NCBI GenBank assembly: GCA_026874595.1
Contig: CM049321.1
Span: 7,994,979 to 8,058,978, forward strand
Direction of reading: 5' to 3'
Length of the DNA: 64,000 bases
Source of the DNA: Sipunculus nudus
Taxonomy: Eukaryota > Annelida > Sipuncula > Golfingiida > Sipunculidae
In this document: positions 1-12,954 of the stretch, piece by piece
How positions within the stretch are numbered: position 1 is the first letter of the stretch
Layout: the number at the start of each line of letters is the position of its first letter
The notes under the pieces: model-generated
The model's database searches: none
Told to the model about the DNA's origin: nothing
What the model saw: the letters and a program-made list of their open reading frames with translations, nothing else
Made by a program: the position numbers and the translations under genes

Positions 1-169
1 CCCCTTTAAGAATAGGCCCCCCATCTTCAGCAGAAAATACTGACACTTAGCAAGCGACTATGGTTTCTTCCATATAACAACTTGAGAAACAATATTTTTC
101 ACCAAATATGGGGGCCAATACGTTGAATCTCTCTTGAGAAAAGAGCATTTATTTATTTTACAGAAACAG

Positions 170-760
170 GAAGGTAGGTGGCACCACCTGTCTGGTTTTC
201 AAGAAAATTTTCCAAGATGGATAGACATGCTAAATTTAAGACCAATACCTTCAACCACTCCAGAGATATGAGCAATTTTTACCGAAAGCACATATACAGA
301 TGGACACCATGGCAAAACGATATCAGATGGCACCATCAGTCTTGAGTACAAGATGTAGGAGTCCAATCTATGGATATGCAGAATTCCAGGCCAATAATGC
401 AAATCTCTCCTCATGCAGCAAAGAGCATTAATTTATTCAATGGAAATGGGAAGGAAGGTGGCGCCACCTGTCTGGATTACCAGAAATCTTTCCAAGATGG
501 ATGGACATGCCAAATTTCAGACCAATACCTTGAACCAATCCGGAGATATGAGGAATTTTCACCAAAAGCACATGTACAGATGGACACCACGCTAAAACAA
601 TTGCTGATGGAGCCACACGTCTTGAGTACAAAATGTAGGAGTCCAAGATCTATGGATATGCATATTTTCAGGCCAATAGGGTTAATCACTCCTCAGAAAA
701 GGGTATTAATTATTCTACAAAAAAAGGGAAGGTAGGTGGCGCCACCTGTATGGTTTATGA
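170..760 (+). repeat. Tandem array of about 280-bp modules in family C copy 1
   Basis: Three copies of a module start with GGAAGG(T/A)AGGTGGC(A/G)CCACCTG near 170, 451 and 727, giving a period of about 279. Each module divides into two unequal halves of about 149 and 130 bases, each led by a full or decayed GGTGGCGCCACC palindrome. The same alternation occurs in family A at 59,964-60,647, so this section is homologous to the A core rather than to the rest of family C. Confidence 0.75.
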
Positions 761-1906
761 GAAAACTTTCCAGATGAATGGACATATGTAAGTCAAGTTT
801 GAAACCCATATATCATCCCAAGCTGGAGTAATCAGGAAATGAATTTATGGACAGATGGTTCCTGTGACCTTCACCTTTGACCTTGTGACCTAAAAATGGA
901 CAGGGGTCTTCCTCTATTGGCTGGTGAACTTTATGTGCAAGATAAAAGGTCTGAGATGAAAAGTTTCGCTGAAAACGCATCAACAATCTTTTTAAAGATG
1001 TGTCCTGTGACCTTGACCTTGTGACCCAAAAATCAAATGGGATCTTGTTTTTTCAAAGGGACATATTTAAGTCAAGTTTGAAAACCATACATCAATCCAA
1101 GCTGGAATTATCATACCATGACCTAATGGCACCTGTAGCCTTGACCTTTGACCTTGTGACCCCAAAAATTTATATGGATCATCCACTATTGGCAAGTGAG
1201 CTATATGTTCAATATGGAAGATCTCGGATGAAAAGTTTGGCTTAAAATGCATCCACAGTTTCTTTAAAGATATGAGTCCAGTGACCTTGACCTTTGACCA
1301 CATGACCCTAGAACCTATAGGGTTCTTACTTTAGTGGTGGGCCATACATAAGTCACGTCTGAAATCCATTTGGCTATGAACACTAGAGATATCATAAGAG
1401 GTGTGTGATTTTCATCAAACATGGAAATATTAAAGGTCAAGGCCACTCTCATGGTAAAGCAAGGTCATGACCCAAATTTAAAACAGACCTCATCCCATAA
1501 CCCATCTCTCTACATGTTCATAATATGAAAGAAATATGTCCAATAGTTTTTGGTTTATAATGCTCACAGTACTGTTGTGGCAATTATGGGGGTATTTAAA
1601 GGCATAAAAACAAGTAAAAGGATAATAGGTGGTGCCACCAGTTTCCAGCATATTCCGTCCATTTTTGGACCAGTCCATGCAAGCTTTCTTGAGATAATCA
1701 AGAATTTATTACTTTCAGCAAAAATGGAACTAATCAAGGTCAAGGTCACTCTCATAGCAAAGGTCATTACCCCATTTTAAATAGGCTTCGTCCTCTTACC
1801 TATATCTATACAAATGTAAAGTTTGAAAAAGATCAGTGAAATATTTTTTAGTTATCCTGCGCACAAGATTTTTCCGTGGCGGCAACGGGACCATTGTGAA
1901 ACCCTA

Positions 1907-1931
1907 GTATCCCAACTTTGTCTTGGGATAC
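1907..1931 (+). repeat. Right-end hairpin of family C copy 1
   Basis: GTATCCCA and TGGGATAC flank a short loop and are near-perfect inverse complements. The same structure occurs at 53,494-53,518 in copy 2. It is preceded in both copies by a conserved GGCGGC...GGACC...GTGAAACC...TAGTATCC context, which is also seen at the right end of family A. Confidence 0.7.
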
Positions 1932-2639
1932 AATAATGATCAGGCTGTTATAGACTTTAATTATTTACTTCCAAATTTTAAATAATAATTTTAAAGAGGT
2001 TAATACATTAGGGATTTCTGCTGTTAAACAGACAATGTGTATTTTTTAAGACTGTACATATATAGAACTATAGTGTTTTTTTGTTCTTTTTGTTTTATTC
2101 AAAATGCCACAGTTGTAGGTTTTTCTTGTGATAATGTTACTCATGAAATTTATCTCACGTAAATCATGATACTCTATTTGGCATTGTGCAATACTGACTA
2201 TACATAATTATTTGATAATACATGTATGTACTAATATGTTTATAAATGGCCGCAACTTTATAAAAATTGACCAACATATACTGTAAGAACTGATGTAATG
2301 TACTTACATTTGCTTTTGTAATTATGTGCATAATCAGTCAGTAAACAGAAGAATGTCACACTGGAATAAATTAGATTTAAATTTAGATACTTATAGTGTA
2401 TCTGAAATTTATTATTTCAATAAAGTGTAGTACAAAATAAAACCACACACTTTAACAGCTCCTTTCAGTGACAAAACAGGAGTAGACAATGATATACAGT
2501 TGGCAGGGCTTGTCATAAATAGAACAGCACTGCCAAAATCAATTTTAATCTCCCCAGTATGTGATATATAAGAAAGCCTAAATATATTCTGTCAGGAATG
2601 CCTTTTTAAGTTGTGAGCCGTGAAGTACATCCATTCAAA

Positions 2640-2890
2640 CAGAGTGTTCTTTTCATCAGAACAAAGCCTAGGAAGCGGACTACGTCATCCGGACAGCTGA
2701 TGCTGAGACGGAGCATCACCGGTGACAATAGATAAAGATTGTCTTACCAGGTGCGCTAAATATGGCTGCCAGTGTCAAATTCTACAATCTTGAAGACTAT
2801 TTATTTTGGAAAGTGGTGTCCCCAATAGTAAACCATACACTGGCATGCTTTTTAACTGCCAAATATACAATATTTTTGATGCTCTAGATC
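2640..2890 (+). promoter_or_regulatory. Possible promoter / short 5' exon
   Basis: A CpG-containing patch in AT-rich DNA holds TACGTCATCCGGA, which combines a CRE-like TACGTCA with an ETS-like core. It lies about 90 bases upstream of an ATG at 2,762 in a fair context (AAATATGG). That ATG opens 41 codons to a TAG at 2,885-2,887, beginning MAASVKFYNLEDYLFWK. I do not recognise the peptide. The opposite strand carries a good splice-donor-like CACCTG|GTAAGA at about 2,749, so the direction of any transcript is ambiguous. Speculative. Confidence 0.15.
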
Positions 2891-5800
2891 TAGCAGCTAT
2901 AATTCATACTTTAATGGATAAGAAATATTATTTTTAGCTACAGACTGCTTAATATAACCCACTAATTATATTCTTGTAAATCCTTCATCTTTTATACCTC
3001 AACTGAAGTTATAAAATATTATAATAATTAATTTATTACCTAAACAGAATACAATACATGTTAATAGTTTTGAGAGCTTATGAATAATTTATGATCACAG
3101 AAATATAAAGAATTAACAACTTTAAATACCTGGTTACCTAAATATATCATTCTATACAATATATTATGTACAACCCTGGACAGTGCTGTCCTGATAAACA
3201 ATTCATTTTAATATATATACTATATACAATACCTTTATTGTTTTCTATACAAAACTTGCATGCTGCAAACTCAAGCACCCCTACCACCAGCATATGGTCT
3301 GACAGACTACTTACCGGTAGCCATGTTGACAACAAGGTGAATGATAATGAAAGATCTTTGTTCATTATAATGAACTAATACTGAAACACATTTGACCAAA
3401 ACATTAATACACACTCCACATTAAAGCAAGAAACACTTTATAAATATCATCTAAGGCTGAAAATTTTTAATTACTTACTTCATTTAAGTTAATATAACTT
3501 TGATGTATGCAAGTTTCTACTTCTATAATGTAATATGCTTAATTAATAAGTTCCAAACCTTTCATGGAATTCAACTGTAAGACTCAGTAATACCTTGTGG
3601 ACCAGAAGGACCACCTTATACAAGTATTTTGATATTCTTGCATTCTTACTTTTAATTGTCATTACCAGACTGTTTTTGCATTGGGACAGGTCTATATGAC
3701 TTTGATCACTTTGGTCTGGGTCAGGTTTTCCACAGACCAAGTGTAATCAGTTTTTTTTATTACGAAAGAAAACAACCGACCATCGATATGATGAGTTAAC
3801 TGGTTAACCACTAATGGCCACATGGGAGTATACATCATGACAATGATTTAGTTCTACTCTCCATTATAATAAAGTTTAAAGTAAGGATATGTCTTGTAAA
3901 TGGCTCTTCCTAATTTTGGGTTACTCCAGCATATATTACAATACATATCAAATTAACATGATCCCATTTAAACAGCTGCAACATTATTCACACTTTTGAA
4001 ATACATTCCTTTGTTTGATATATTTTTATTCATTTCATTAATTTAAAACATAGGGTGATGCCCAAATCATTTTTTTAAACATAATTTTCAATGAAGTCTC
4101 TTCTTTATTAAATGTGTATATCATTTTATTTAAAAATGTTATTTTGGAAAAAAATAAGCTCTCTTATCTGGAAGCAGAGAATTTACTGTTTCATCTGTAA
4201 GAAATTTCTTGGATTTTGATAAATATGATAGCTCATGGAAATACTACAAGATATACTCAATATGCAGAAATGACAGTTCCATTATATACAAAATTCAACA
4301 ATGTATATGGTATGTACCATTTCATACCCGGGCACTGAATTTATCCCAGGTATCGTGTTCACTATTACCATGCAATCACCATGTACATAAATAGCCTCTG
4401 ATGCATGTGGATGTTTTTTATTAGTAGAAGTACAACATGTTACCCACAGTGCTGTATTGATTTATTTGGAAAATATTTTTCAAAGAAAATAATAAAAATT
4501 AAGCATGACATAATTTGTAATGCATGAAATATAGCCATGTTTAGGTGATATTAATTATTCCTCTGGTCCTGATATTCATCTGACGTGCAGTAAGTTTCGT
4601 CAAATTTTCTGAAGTCAGGACTAGAAGGTACGAGGAAAATACATTCAGTGAAAACTCATGATATTGATGTATTCTTATCTGCTGATAAGAAATCAGCAGA
4701 AGGAATGTAAAAAAAAAAAGACCAATGAGGAAATAGCAAATACGCTCTCACAAATTAAGTTTTAAAAGCTAATACTCCCATGAAAGTAAACAATATTTAA
4801 TTGTTCAGAAACAAAACTGACCACCCTCAAAGCTGAACTAGCATTCAGGCTTCAGTTATAAAAACACAGACACATGCATGCAGAGAAATTATTTTTTTTA
4901 TGTCCCTTGTTGAAGTAGTGATTAATTACCAAAATGGTGTCTAACTCAATTTAACCTCCTAGGTCTGATAGCTGTTAAAGTTGTACAGCTTGTGACTAGT
5001 CGGAGACTGAACAATTGCAAGAAAAGACATGAATTAGCGAAAATTTTTACTTGCAATCACACTTTTGACACATCTGCGTACATCCCACGAGTATTTGCCC
5101 CAAAAATCAGCTAAAGTTCATATACCTGTCGTGAAAAAATGTTGTTTGATGTTCACAGGACATTCCAACAACATTTGTGAAATATTCACACAACAATTTG
5201 TACCAGAATGCCAGATTCTCAATTCAACTCAATTAATCACAATGTAGTTGCATAGGTCGCAAACCCCTCACAAAGTTGTCTTGCAGTTCTCACACTTCCT
5301 GACTTGCTGAAAATGACTTGTGACTATTTTGAGACATGTTGAAGACAGGTTCAAGACAAAGACACCAGCAATGCTTCTGTGACTATTTTGAGAGAATTTT
5401 TTTCTTGCGAATTTTTTTAACATGTTCAAAATTTCTGTGACAAGGGAGCGAGCGACACTATACGAATCAACTGAGGAAATTTAGGTCACCACAAATGTTC
5501 CACGACACTTTTAAAAAACTCTGGTGAATGCTGTTAGCAATTTGTTGCAAGCTGTCACAGTCCAGTGAGATAACCAGCCCCAAAGATTAATGCCTTCATA
5601 TCTACTTTGTAAGAGACACCAATAAATGATAAAGCAAAAAGTTGCAAATCTGTGTATCCACATCAAATTGTGAGCAGGTGCCATGATAATAGACAGATTT
5701 TTTTGGGTACCAGTCTATCAATGAAAGGAATATATTGATCACTTGAGTAATAGTTAACTTATCCACACCAGTGACAAGACAAAAATCATCTATCTGTGGT

Positions 5801-8365
5801 ACTTTTGCTGATAAGAAACGTCAGCTAATCAAAGAATGATAGCCACAGTTCCAGACTCCTTGATTGCTAGCGACAAGATTGTTTTGTATGTAGTTATTGC
5901 AGCCAATTTATCACAAGACGTGTGTTACTGAATAATAAATAAAGCAAGAAATAAAAAACATTCTACCTCAGGTCTAAACCTTGGCTGTCCACAGTAAACA
6001 AGCCACGAACAGTGAGTCACACCATCCTGGAAAAACTCCTTTGAAAGTTCTGTTGATTCTACTGATGATGTATCTTAAAATGCTTAAAATTTTTCTACTT
6101 AAGTACTTTAATTTACTGAGCTTTGACTAGCGAATAAAACCTGAAATTTTACAACAAACACAAATTTTACTGGTCCTAGCTGTACTGTGTTATTCACAAA
6201 GGATGCACATGTGTCTCTAATTAAGACACTTGCACAAGTTAAGCTTCCATTACAGTCATTTCAGAATTTGTTAACCTCTTCTACAGTAATTCCAAATCAA
6301 GTGATGACAGAAAAAATAAAGAATATATACAGAGAGATACTTAATAACTTGTTCTATTTATTTTGTATAGATGCTTTGATTTTATCATACATGAATATAA
6401 ATAAAAGTATATGATTCATAACACCAAAGTAGACATCATTATAGTGTTTAATGTGAAGTAATGATAAAAATCAGCTGTATCATATTTAATTGACAGGTAA
6501 CTATTATTACAATTTACCTGACATAAACCCAAATTACCTAAGTTTTATGAATGACTGATGCTGAATGTAGTGGCCCATCCAAGTTCAGTGGTTTTCTCCC
6601 GTTTCCTCCATCTCTACGGGTTAACCAATGGCACCATCTGAGCCATGGAGACTGCCTTGTATTAGTTATTATAGCTAGTTGTCTAATCCATTTAAAATTA
6701 ATAAAGTTTATATAAAAAATTACTTTCAAATTTATGAAGGAGAATGTATACCTAATATTTGTTTGAGACTGACAGAAAATAATATTAAATATGAATATGA
6801 ACTACTGATAATTCTTTTTACAAATTCTCTGGCCATACAATTGATACCAGTCTTTCAAGTTAACCATTTTTCTTTGGCTTTTGATGAAGATTTACCAGAA
6901 ATTAAATTTAATTAACAGGAACATGCCACTTATTAGCTTGGTAATTAGAAAACTGCTGTACCTTAATAATCTTAAGTAAATAATAAGATTTAACTCTTCC
7001 TAAAAAATGACAATCTGCATCATTATTTACTCCAGTGCACTGAAATAATCTAATTAATCAACTAATTATTCTAACTTTACAAACAAATATTTACAATTTC
7101 TGAACATTGCATATCAATTAATAATAATGCAATACATTCTTCACGCTATGCCCCTTAATTTCTTTTCTTCCTTTTTTCTAACATAACAACAAGAATTTCC
7201 TTTTATTTTGAATTTTATTAATGATTGTAACAAAAATAAATTTTCATCACTACTGATGCGAGATGTTAGATGTTGTGCTTGTCCTTCTTTCATAATTTCA
7301 TCTTCTAAATATAGGTCTTCAGGAAATTTTGTATGGCTCAATTCATAATTGTATTCATAAACAGTCCCAATAGTTTATACATGAAGTCTTCCAATATTCC
7401 TGTACCCGCTTAGTTCTGTCAGTCCTTTCATTAAAATTTAATAATACTTTGGTTAAATATTTTAAAGTAAAAGCTTACATAGAATTCTTTGAAGGTATGC
7501 AACTTTTTATGTTTCCGTCAAACACAAACTGATGCGATGGTCAATGCTAGTCTAGCCTCCTTCCTTCAGTCAGACGTTTCCCAGAAGTCCATAGTGGGAA
7601 AGGACAAGAATGCCACCATCCATAAAAAATAATACAATGGAATACCTAGGGCAACCATCAAAAGTCGAGTCATCTAATCAAGGCCTGCTTTGATGTGAAC
7701 TTTTGTAAAAGCAAAAGCATTAGCTGGAGATGGATTTAAACAAAGCCTTTGGACGTCATTAGTTATAACGTATACCACCGTGATCAAAGTTTAATGTTTA
7801 TTTTTATCTGCTAGCTTCTACCGCTATGGAACAGTTCCTGTTAATTCTGAAGGGGTACAATTCACAAAAAGAACTCGCATATCAAAAGCACATATCATTT
7901 CTATGTTCAACATTCATACAGACTAGCTGTTGGGATCAATCTTTTAAATCATCAACCCTTAAATACAGCTACATTACAATTAATTCTTCTCATTTATTAT
8001 ACAAACTCCCCATTGCCTATTTTCTAACACCTGTCTTGTGTGTATAGCTGCAAGAATCCTGCATTTTTTGTGGCAACAGGATTTATCCTTTGATGTTCTG
8101 AACAGTAACAAGATCCCTGTTTTAATTTACAAATGGATTTTCCTGGATGTGCATACATCCTTGTAAACAATATTTCTATGTTGATCTTTAACAGGACTCA
8201 AGTGAAAGTCAGCACCCTCTTCTTAGTTCAACCTTGCCATGATTCATTAAAGGTGCCCATTCACCTACCTTTTGATAAAGAATTTATGTGATCTATGGGT
8301 TCCTCTGTGAATATATAAATGATCTAAGGGTAATTTTGGTTAGGATGTATTTTGAAGGATGTATA

Positions 8366-8400
8366 AACTTGTTTATAAACAACATGTTTGTAAACATAGG
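8366..8400. promoter_or_regulatory. Paired forkhead-type sites
   Basis: TTGTTTATAAACAA and TGTTTGTAAACAT lie back to back. Each contains TGTTTA(T/G) or its complement, the core bound by FOX-family factors, and each is nearly palindromic. Whether this is functional cannot be judged; AT-rich DNA produces such motifs by chance. Confidence 0.2.
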
Positions 8401-9197
8401 AATGTTGTCCATCAAGTCAGATTTGCAGTGTGAAAAAGGACCGTAACAATGTTCACAAACAGTTTCTTATCTTTAGGATTCTCATTCATTCTCTGTAATA
8501 AGATTATCTGTTAGTACACAGTTCTTTGTTTTCATGAAGAAAGCAAATTTTTAAAGAGCTTCTGGGACAAAGACAAATGACGGCTTACATGGCATTATAT
8601 AGGAGAGATGTGAGACAACCTTTAGGAACCTGATCTGTTGTAGAGTTTTTGTCATGAAAACCATGAAGTCAATGTTAAACCATAGGTGTGCATGATTCCC
8701 ATGGCAACAAACGAGGGATACAGGTGGTGGTGTACAAGGTAATAATCCTTCTGACATCAGATCAATGATAAAGGTGAGAGTGAACCACGAGAACTGTACC
8801 AAATGGGGTCACTCTGAAGGTCAGGCCACGATCAACAGTGTCCAAAACCACCAAAGGACAAAAATTTCAATGGAGCTGAGAAAAGTGGAGGGGAATTTCA
8901 TTTTTTTTCTGCCCTTTGAATATTAAGGTGAAGCCATTCAGTATGCAGCTAACAGTGTCAGAATAGCTTCTGGGTCTTGTTGTTTGACATGAATCAATAC
9001 CTCATATCCAGACCTCAAGACTATATCGGAGTCAGGTGCTATCAAATCGTGCTCAGAGTCTCAAGGCTGACAGTTTGCTTTGTCGGTAAAGCTGAAGGTT
9101 GTGCCACTTCATTTGCCACTTGTCAAAAGTCAAGTTATTTATAATTAAACAACAATTCTTTTCATGGTTTGTCATGTCAAGTTTTGCCCTCAGTATA

Positions 9198-9618
9198 CTG
9201 TGGTTGCCTTTTTATTTGCAAGGGCTTTAATTTTTTGCGATATTCACGAATGTGAAATAATTGTGAATATAAAAGCCTCTGGAATAACATGCCCCATCAA
9301 CTAAGATGACCTCTGAAGACAACCTTATCAGCAACCTTATCTGTGCGATTTTCGAAACTGGCCCATGCATTAGCCGTACTCACCGGCTATGATACAAATC
9401 AACTGGGATATAAATCATAATTAATGACTGAACCAGTAAATATTAAGGTTTTGTAGGATTTTTATTTATTTTTTTTCTCAAAATTTTACATCAATACAGA
9501 TCCTGCTGTACTTAGACTTTACAGGTTCAGGTGCAATCGCGAAAATGAAACCCTCGTGAAACGTTCAGAATGGAGAAATCGCGAAATGTCAGCCTCACGA
9601 ATATAAAGCCAACCATAA
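9198..9618. mobile_element. MITE G, copy 1
   Basis: The left end CTGTGGTTGCC and the right end GCCAACCATAA are imperfect inverted repeats, each flanked by TA (9,196-9,197 and 9,619-9,620). This matches a TA target duplication. The interior has inverted CGCGAAA-like and ATTCACGAA motifs. Copy 2 at 14,340-14,838 shares the ends and the CGCGAAA interior. No transposase frame is present. TA target sites are typical of Tc1/mariner-type MITEs, but the superfamily is not proven. Confidence 0.65.
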
Positions 9619-9646
9619 TATCTGTATATTGCAGCACTGTAAAGCT

Positions 9647-10250
9647 GACTGCGAGTTTGATCCCAAGTTGGGTCTTTAACTTACCAATTGTGAAGCTCCT
9701 CTCATTTGACTGTGAGTTTGATCCCAAGTTGGGTCTTTAACTTACCAATTGTGAAGCTCCTAGCTCTCACATGACTGCGAGTTTGATCCCAAGTTGGGTT
9801 TTTAACTTACCAATTGTGAAGCTCCTAGCTCTCACATGACTGGGAGTTTGATCCCAAGTTGGGTCTTTAACTTACCAATTGTGAAGCTCCTAGCTCTCAC
9901 ATGACTGCGAGTTTGATCCCAAGTTGGGTCTTTAACTTACCAATTGTGAAGCTCCTCTCACATGACTGTGAGTTTGATCCCAAGTTGGGTCTTTAACTTA
10001 CCAATTGTGAAGCTCCTCTCACATGACTGCGAGTTTGATCCCAAGTTGGGTCTTTAACTTACCAATTGTGAAGCTCCTAGCTCTCACATGACTGCGAGTT
10101 TGATCCCAAGTTGGGTCTTTAACTTACCAATTGTGAAGCTCCTAGCTCTCACATGACTGCGAGTTTGATCCCAAGTTGGGTCTTTAACTTACCAATTGTG
10201 AAGCTCCCAGCTCTCACATGACTGTGAGTTTGATCCCAAGTTGGGCCTGA
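9647..10250. repeat. 61/65-bp tandem repeat, about 10 copies, tRNA-like
   Basis: Units start at GACTG(C/T)GAG near 9,647, 9,708, 9,773, 9,838, 9,903, 9,964, 10,025, 10,090, 10,155 and 10,220; the last is partial. Unit length is 61 or 65 because a 4-base block (TAGC) is present or absent. Otherwise units are nearly identical. On the minus strand the unit reads AGCTTCACAATTGGTAAG, then about 20 bases, then GGGATCAAACTCGCAGTC, resembling tRNA A and B boxes. It also contains a splice-donor-like G|GTAAGT on that strand. This suggests a tandemly amplified tRNA/SINE-head relic; the tRNA link is inference. Confidence 0.85.
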
Positions 10251-12900
10251 GCTTATTTGGTATAACTCTTATGAAACTTGCAAAAAAACAGCATGGGAAA
10301 GGCTTTATTGGCTAACTTAACTGTGTTGATTTTTGCCAACATGTTTTGAATACTTAGTATGTCCAGGCAAATCACACTTAACTCGTGGCAAACCTATGGC
10401 TATTTTTGTGAATCTTGTAGTACGAAGGCTCATGTTAACTTGTTATACTCATATAATTTTCTAGACTGGCCCAGTCCATGATATAGTTATGCCTTATTTG
10501 TTGCTTCTGACGGAGAAATCAAACGTTCCTGCGTTGCATCGCACTTAGTATCGGTACCGCCATCTCGTGGCAACCCATGTAACTAATATGTAACTATTTG
10601 ACCCTCTGATTTCATGGACTGGTAATCTTGGCCTGTTCCCAGATGGTCAGCGCCACACATCACCGCCTCGCTGAACTAAGGTCTTTTCCAGTGATGTCAG
10701 CAGTGGTCTTTCCCAGAATCTTTTTCAAAACCAACCTGGTTCATTCAGTCATCGCCTATTCCAGGCTTTCCAACTGGCTACTAATATTCCCATGCACTTA
10801 ATTTGTCATTAAAACACTATAACCCTCAGCCTCAGTGTTACGTTTATCGGACCATCACTCTTGAAACTGGGCCTGTTTCAACATAATGAAGGCCTAACAA
10901 ACTCTGGCTCAGCCAATCAGCGCGAGATATTCAGGTGCCACACAAGACAAGCGCAGTCAAAATGTACCAGCTGACTGAAACGATCACGCTTTGCGAGTCG
11001 CAATTTGACAGTTAATACACAGGTTCATACAAATGCTGCAATGCTCTCTTGTTAGCTTGGCAGAAGGAATTTTACTGGACCCATCGGTACAAAATTGTTG
11101 CGATAGTGTCTACAATATGCACTTACATTTGGTCCATTGACCATAATATTTGTTCAGCAGAGATATATCATAGGATACGAGGTCCATGTGTGGACTACCT
11201 GAAATTATAATTTCAGTGCGAATGTTACCAAGTGGGTCGTACTGTGGGACCGCTGTTGGCATTCTCATAGCAACGATGCCACTCACATGAGGTATGATGG
11301 CCTGATATGCAAATACGGAGGAAATGTTGGATCCTCAAAGAGCCTTGTGACGCCTTAATATGCAAATATCAGGGATTCACCATACAGACTTTACAGGTCT
11401 TTAGTGATAAGAGCTGGCACTGAGTTAAGTCTATCGGTACATGGAATCACGTTTTATTTTAATCATTTTATTAGTAAACACAAATACTAAAGCCCAGGCA
11501 GGGCTAATAATTTTCATTTTGGCTATATTTTGGCTATATTTTACCCAAACTAGAAAACTGACTGCTCAGCTGTATTGTCAATGGTAACATTCAGCTAGCA
11601 GGACTGGGATTGGTTTATCATTCTGAAATTATGAATGAGCTTTCACCTATGAAAATGAGAGAGAAACTAGAATTGTCCTTGAAACGTCCTTGCAAAAATT
11701 TATATTTTTGTACCCTGTTAGTTTTTGAATTTAATGACTGACTGAATTGTGTTCATTTATGCTTTGATACATGTTTTAACTGTGTTCACAAGTACAAAAG
11801 AGAAATGCTGGAATGTGTGAACACCTTGAATAACTGCCAAGAAGTAATTATTTGTCCATCCACGGCAGTGAAAAACAGTGCTTTTTCAAAAAATGATAAC
11901 TCATTAGGGAGACATTTTGCATTGCTGAAATTTTGAACACTTGCACTTTAGGAAAAGTTCTAAAAGACATAAAATTTTCAAGTCTGTACAAGGTGTCCCA
12001 CATTGGCTTTCATAGCTCCAAACATTGGTCCATTTAAATTTTCTTTGTCATCTTGGCCTTTCCTGTGAAAGAAATATGAGGTGAATCTGTCAATTTATTT
12101 CACTGTTATAATGTATATATCCCATATACTGTATTGAGCAAGTTTGAAGATCATAGCATGAAAACATCTGGCTGTACAGGCCTTTGAATATTAAAAAAAA
12201 TGTTGCGTTTTGATTTTTTTTTGCATTTTAACAGGGCCATAAAATCTGAATCCTCCATTTCTGCCAGGTTTTAACTTATTATATCTATTTTACAACTACT
12301 AGACTGTGTTTCTGTCAAATTACAGAGTTCTAGCATCATTATTATTGAAGTTATTAGCTCCTCAAATCAGGGGGAAATAATATATGACACTCAGCCGTTT
12401 ATAACCCTCTTCCCTTTTAGGGGCCAAAAACATGAGAGTTTTCACAAAATTACAAAAAAAACATTACAGAAGTTCATTATACATATCACAGTATTCAAGT
12501 AAAAAAATTGAAGCAAATCTGAGATGGTGATGCAGGGAGCCCTGGTTGATTTGGCATGGAATGACCCATATGTGAGGCTTGAGTCTGTACATGAAGCTGG
12601 TAGTATTACGGGTAGAGAGAGTCAGCTGCGGGTTAGTAGTGATAAAATGGTCATTCTCTTGAACTGAGATTCAGCTGTTCTTGGGCTTGGGTCTACAGAT
12701 GCGCTGTATTGTGTAGAATGGCTACAAATGAATATCAATGTAAATTTGTTGATGGTCACTATAACAGGTCCAAATTCCTTGAGATGTTGGAAGTGGAGAG
12801 AGATTTGTCCAAACATGGTCTAAATGAGAGCCACTGTGGTGCCTTGGGCCAGTGTATCCTTTTCTGGGAAATTTCAAATTGTCTGTACAAAATATGCTGT
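10250..12900. other. Unique DNA, no gene recognised
   Basis: No supported coding region. Small palindromes are present: an 18-base perfect palindrome CTGAAATTATAATTTCAG at 11,199-11,216, and an 11-base inverted pair CCAGTCCATGA / TCATGGACTGG at about 10,471 and 10,612 that could mark a roughly 150-bp foldback relic. The segment around 10,500-11,000 has more CpG than its neighbours. The open frame at 12,709-12,963 lacks splice signals and borders repeat H. Confidence 0.4.
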
Positions 12901-12954
12901 GAAAATGTAATGCCGCTGTACACGAGTGAATTGAAAAAGATTCATCCATTTCTG

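Larger units (their letters stand above)
1..1933 (+). mobile_element. Family C hairpin-ended repeat, copy 1 (left end off window)
   Basis: This copy is truncated by the window edge. It aligns by eye with the complete copy near 51,975-53,520: the opening CCTTTAAGAATAGG matches position 52,021 onward, and both end in GTATCCC, AACTTTGTCT, GGGATAC. The left 760 bases are a tandem array marked by GGTGGCGCCACC-type palindromes at about 177, 326 (degenerate), 457, 606 (degenerate) and 735, alternating about 149 and 130 bases apart. The right part holds modules with GTGACCTTGACCTTTGACC at about 870, 1,010, 1,137 and 1,280. The right end is a hairpin at 1,907-1,931. Open frames inside (for example 370-735) run through the array and look like no protein. 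Non-autonomous; the hairpin end recalls Helentron-derived elements, which is inference. Confidence 0.75.
1934..9190. other. Mostly unique AT-rich DNA
   Basis: No supported gene or intact mobile element is seen. Short hairpins occur, for example TCTGCTGA/TCAGCAGA near 4,677-4,699. Two sub-features, a possible promoter/exon at 2,640-2,890 and paired forkhead-type sites near 8,368, are listed separately. Open frames here are short, have no clear splice signals and use codons no differently from the surrounding DNA. Confidence 0.5.

Noticed and set aside
370-735. 121-codon plus frame
   Set aside because: Lies in the tandem modules of family C copy 1; overlapping frames on both strands are equally long.
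3315-3365. Minus-strand ATGGCTACCG|GTAAGT as a first coding exon
   Set aside because: Good donor and start context, but only ten coding bases and no supporting downstream exon.
9647-10250. CRISPR-like array of regular repeats
   Set aside because: Units are contiguous with no unique spacers, and the genome is eukaryotic; it is a minisatellite.
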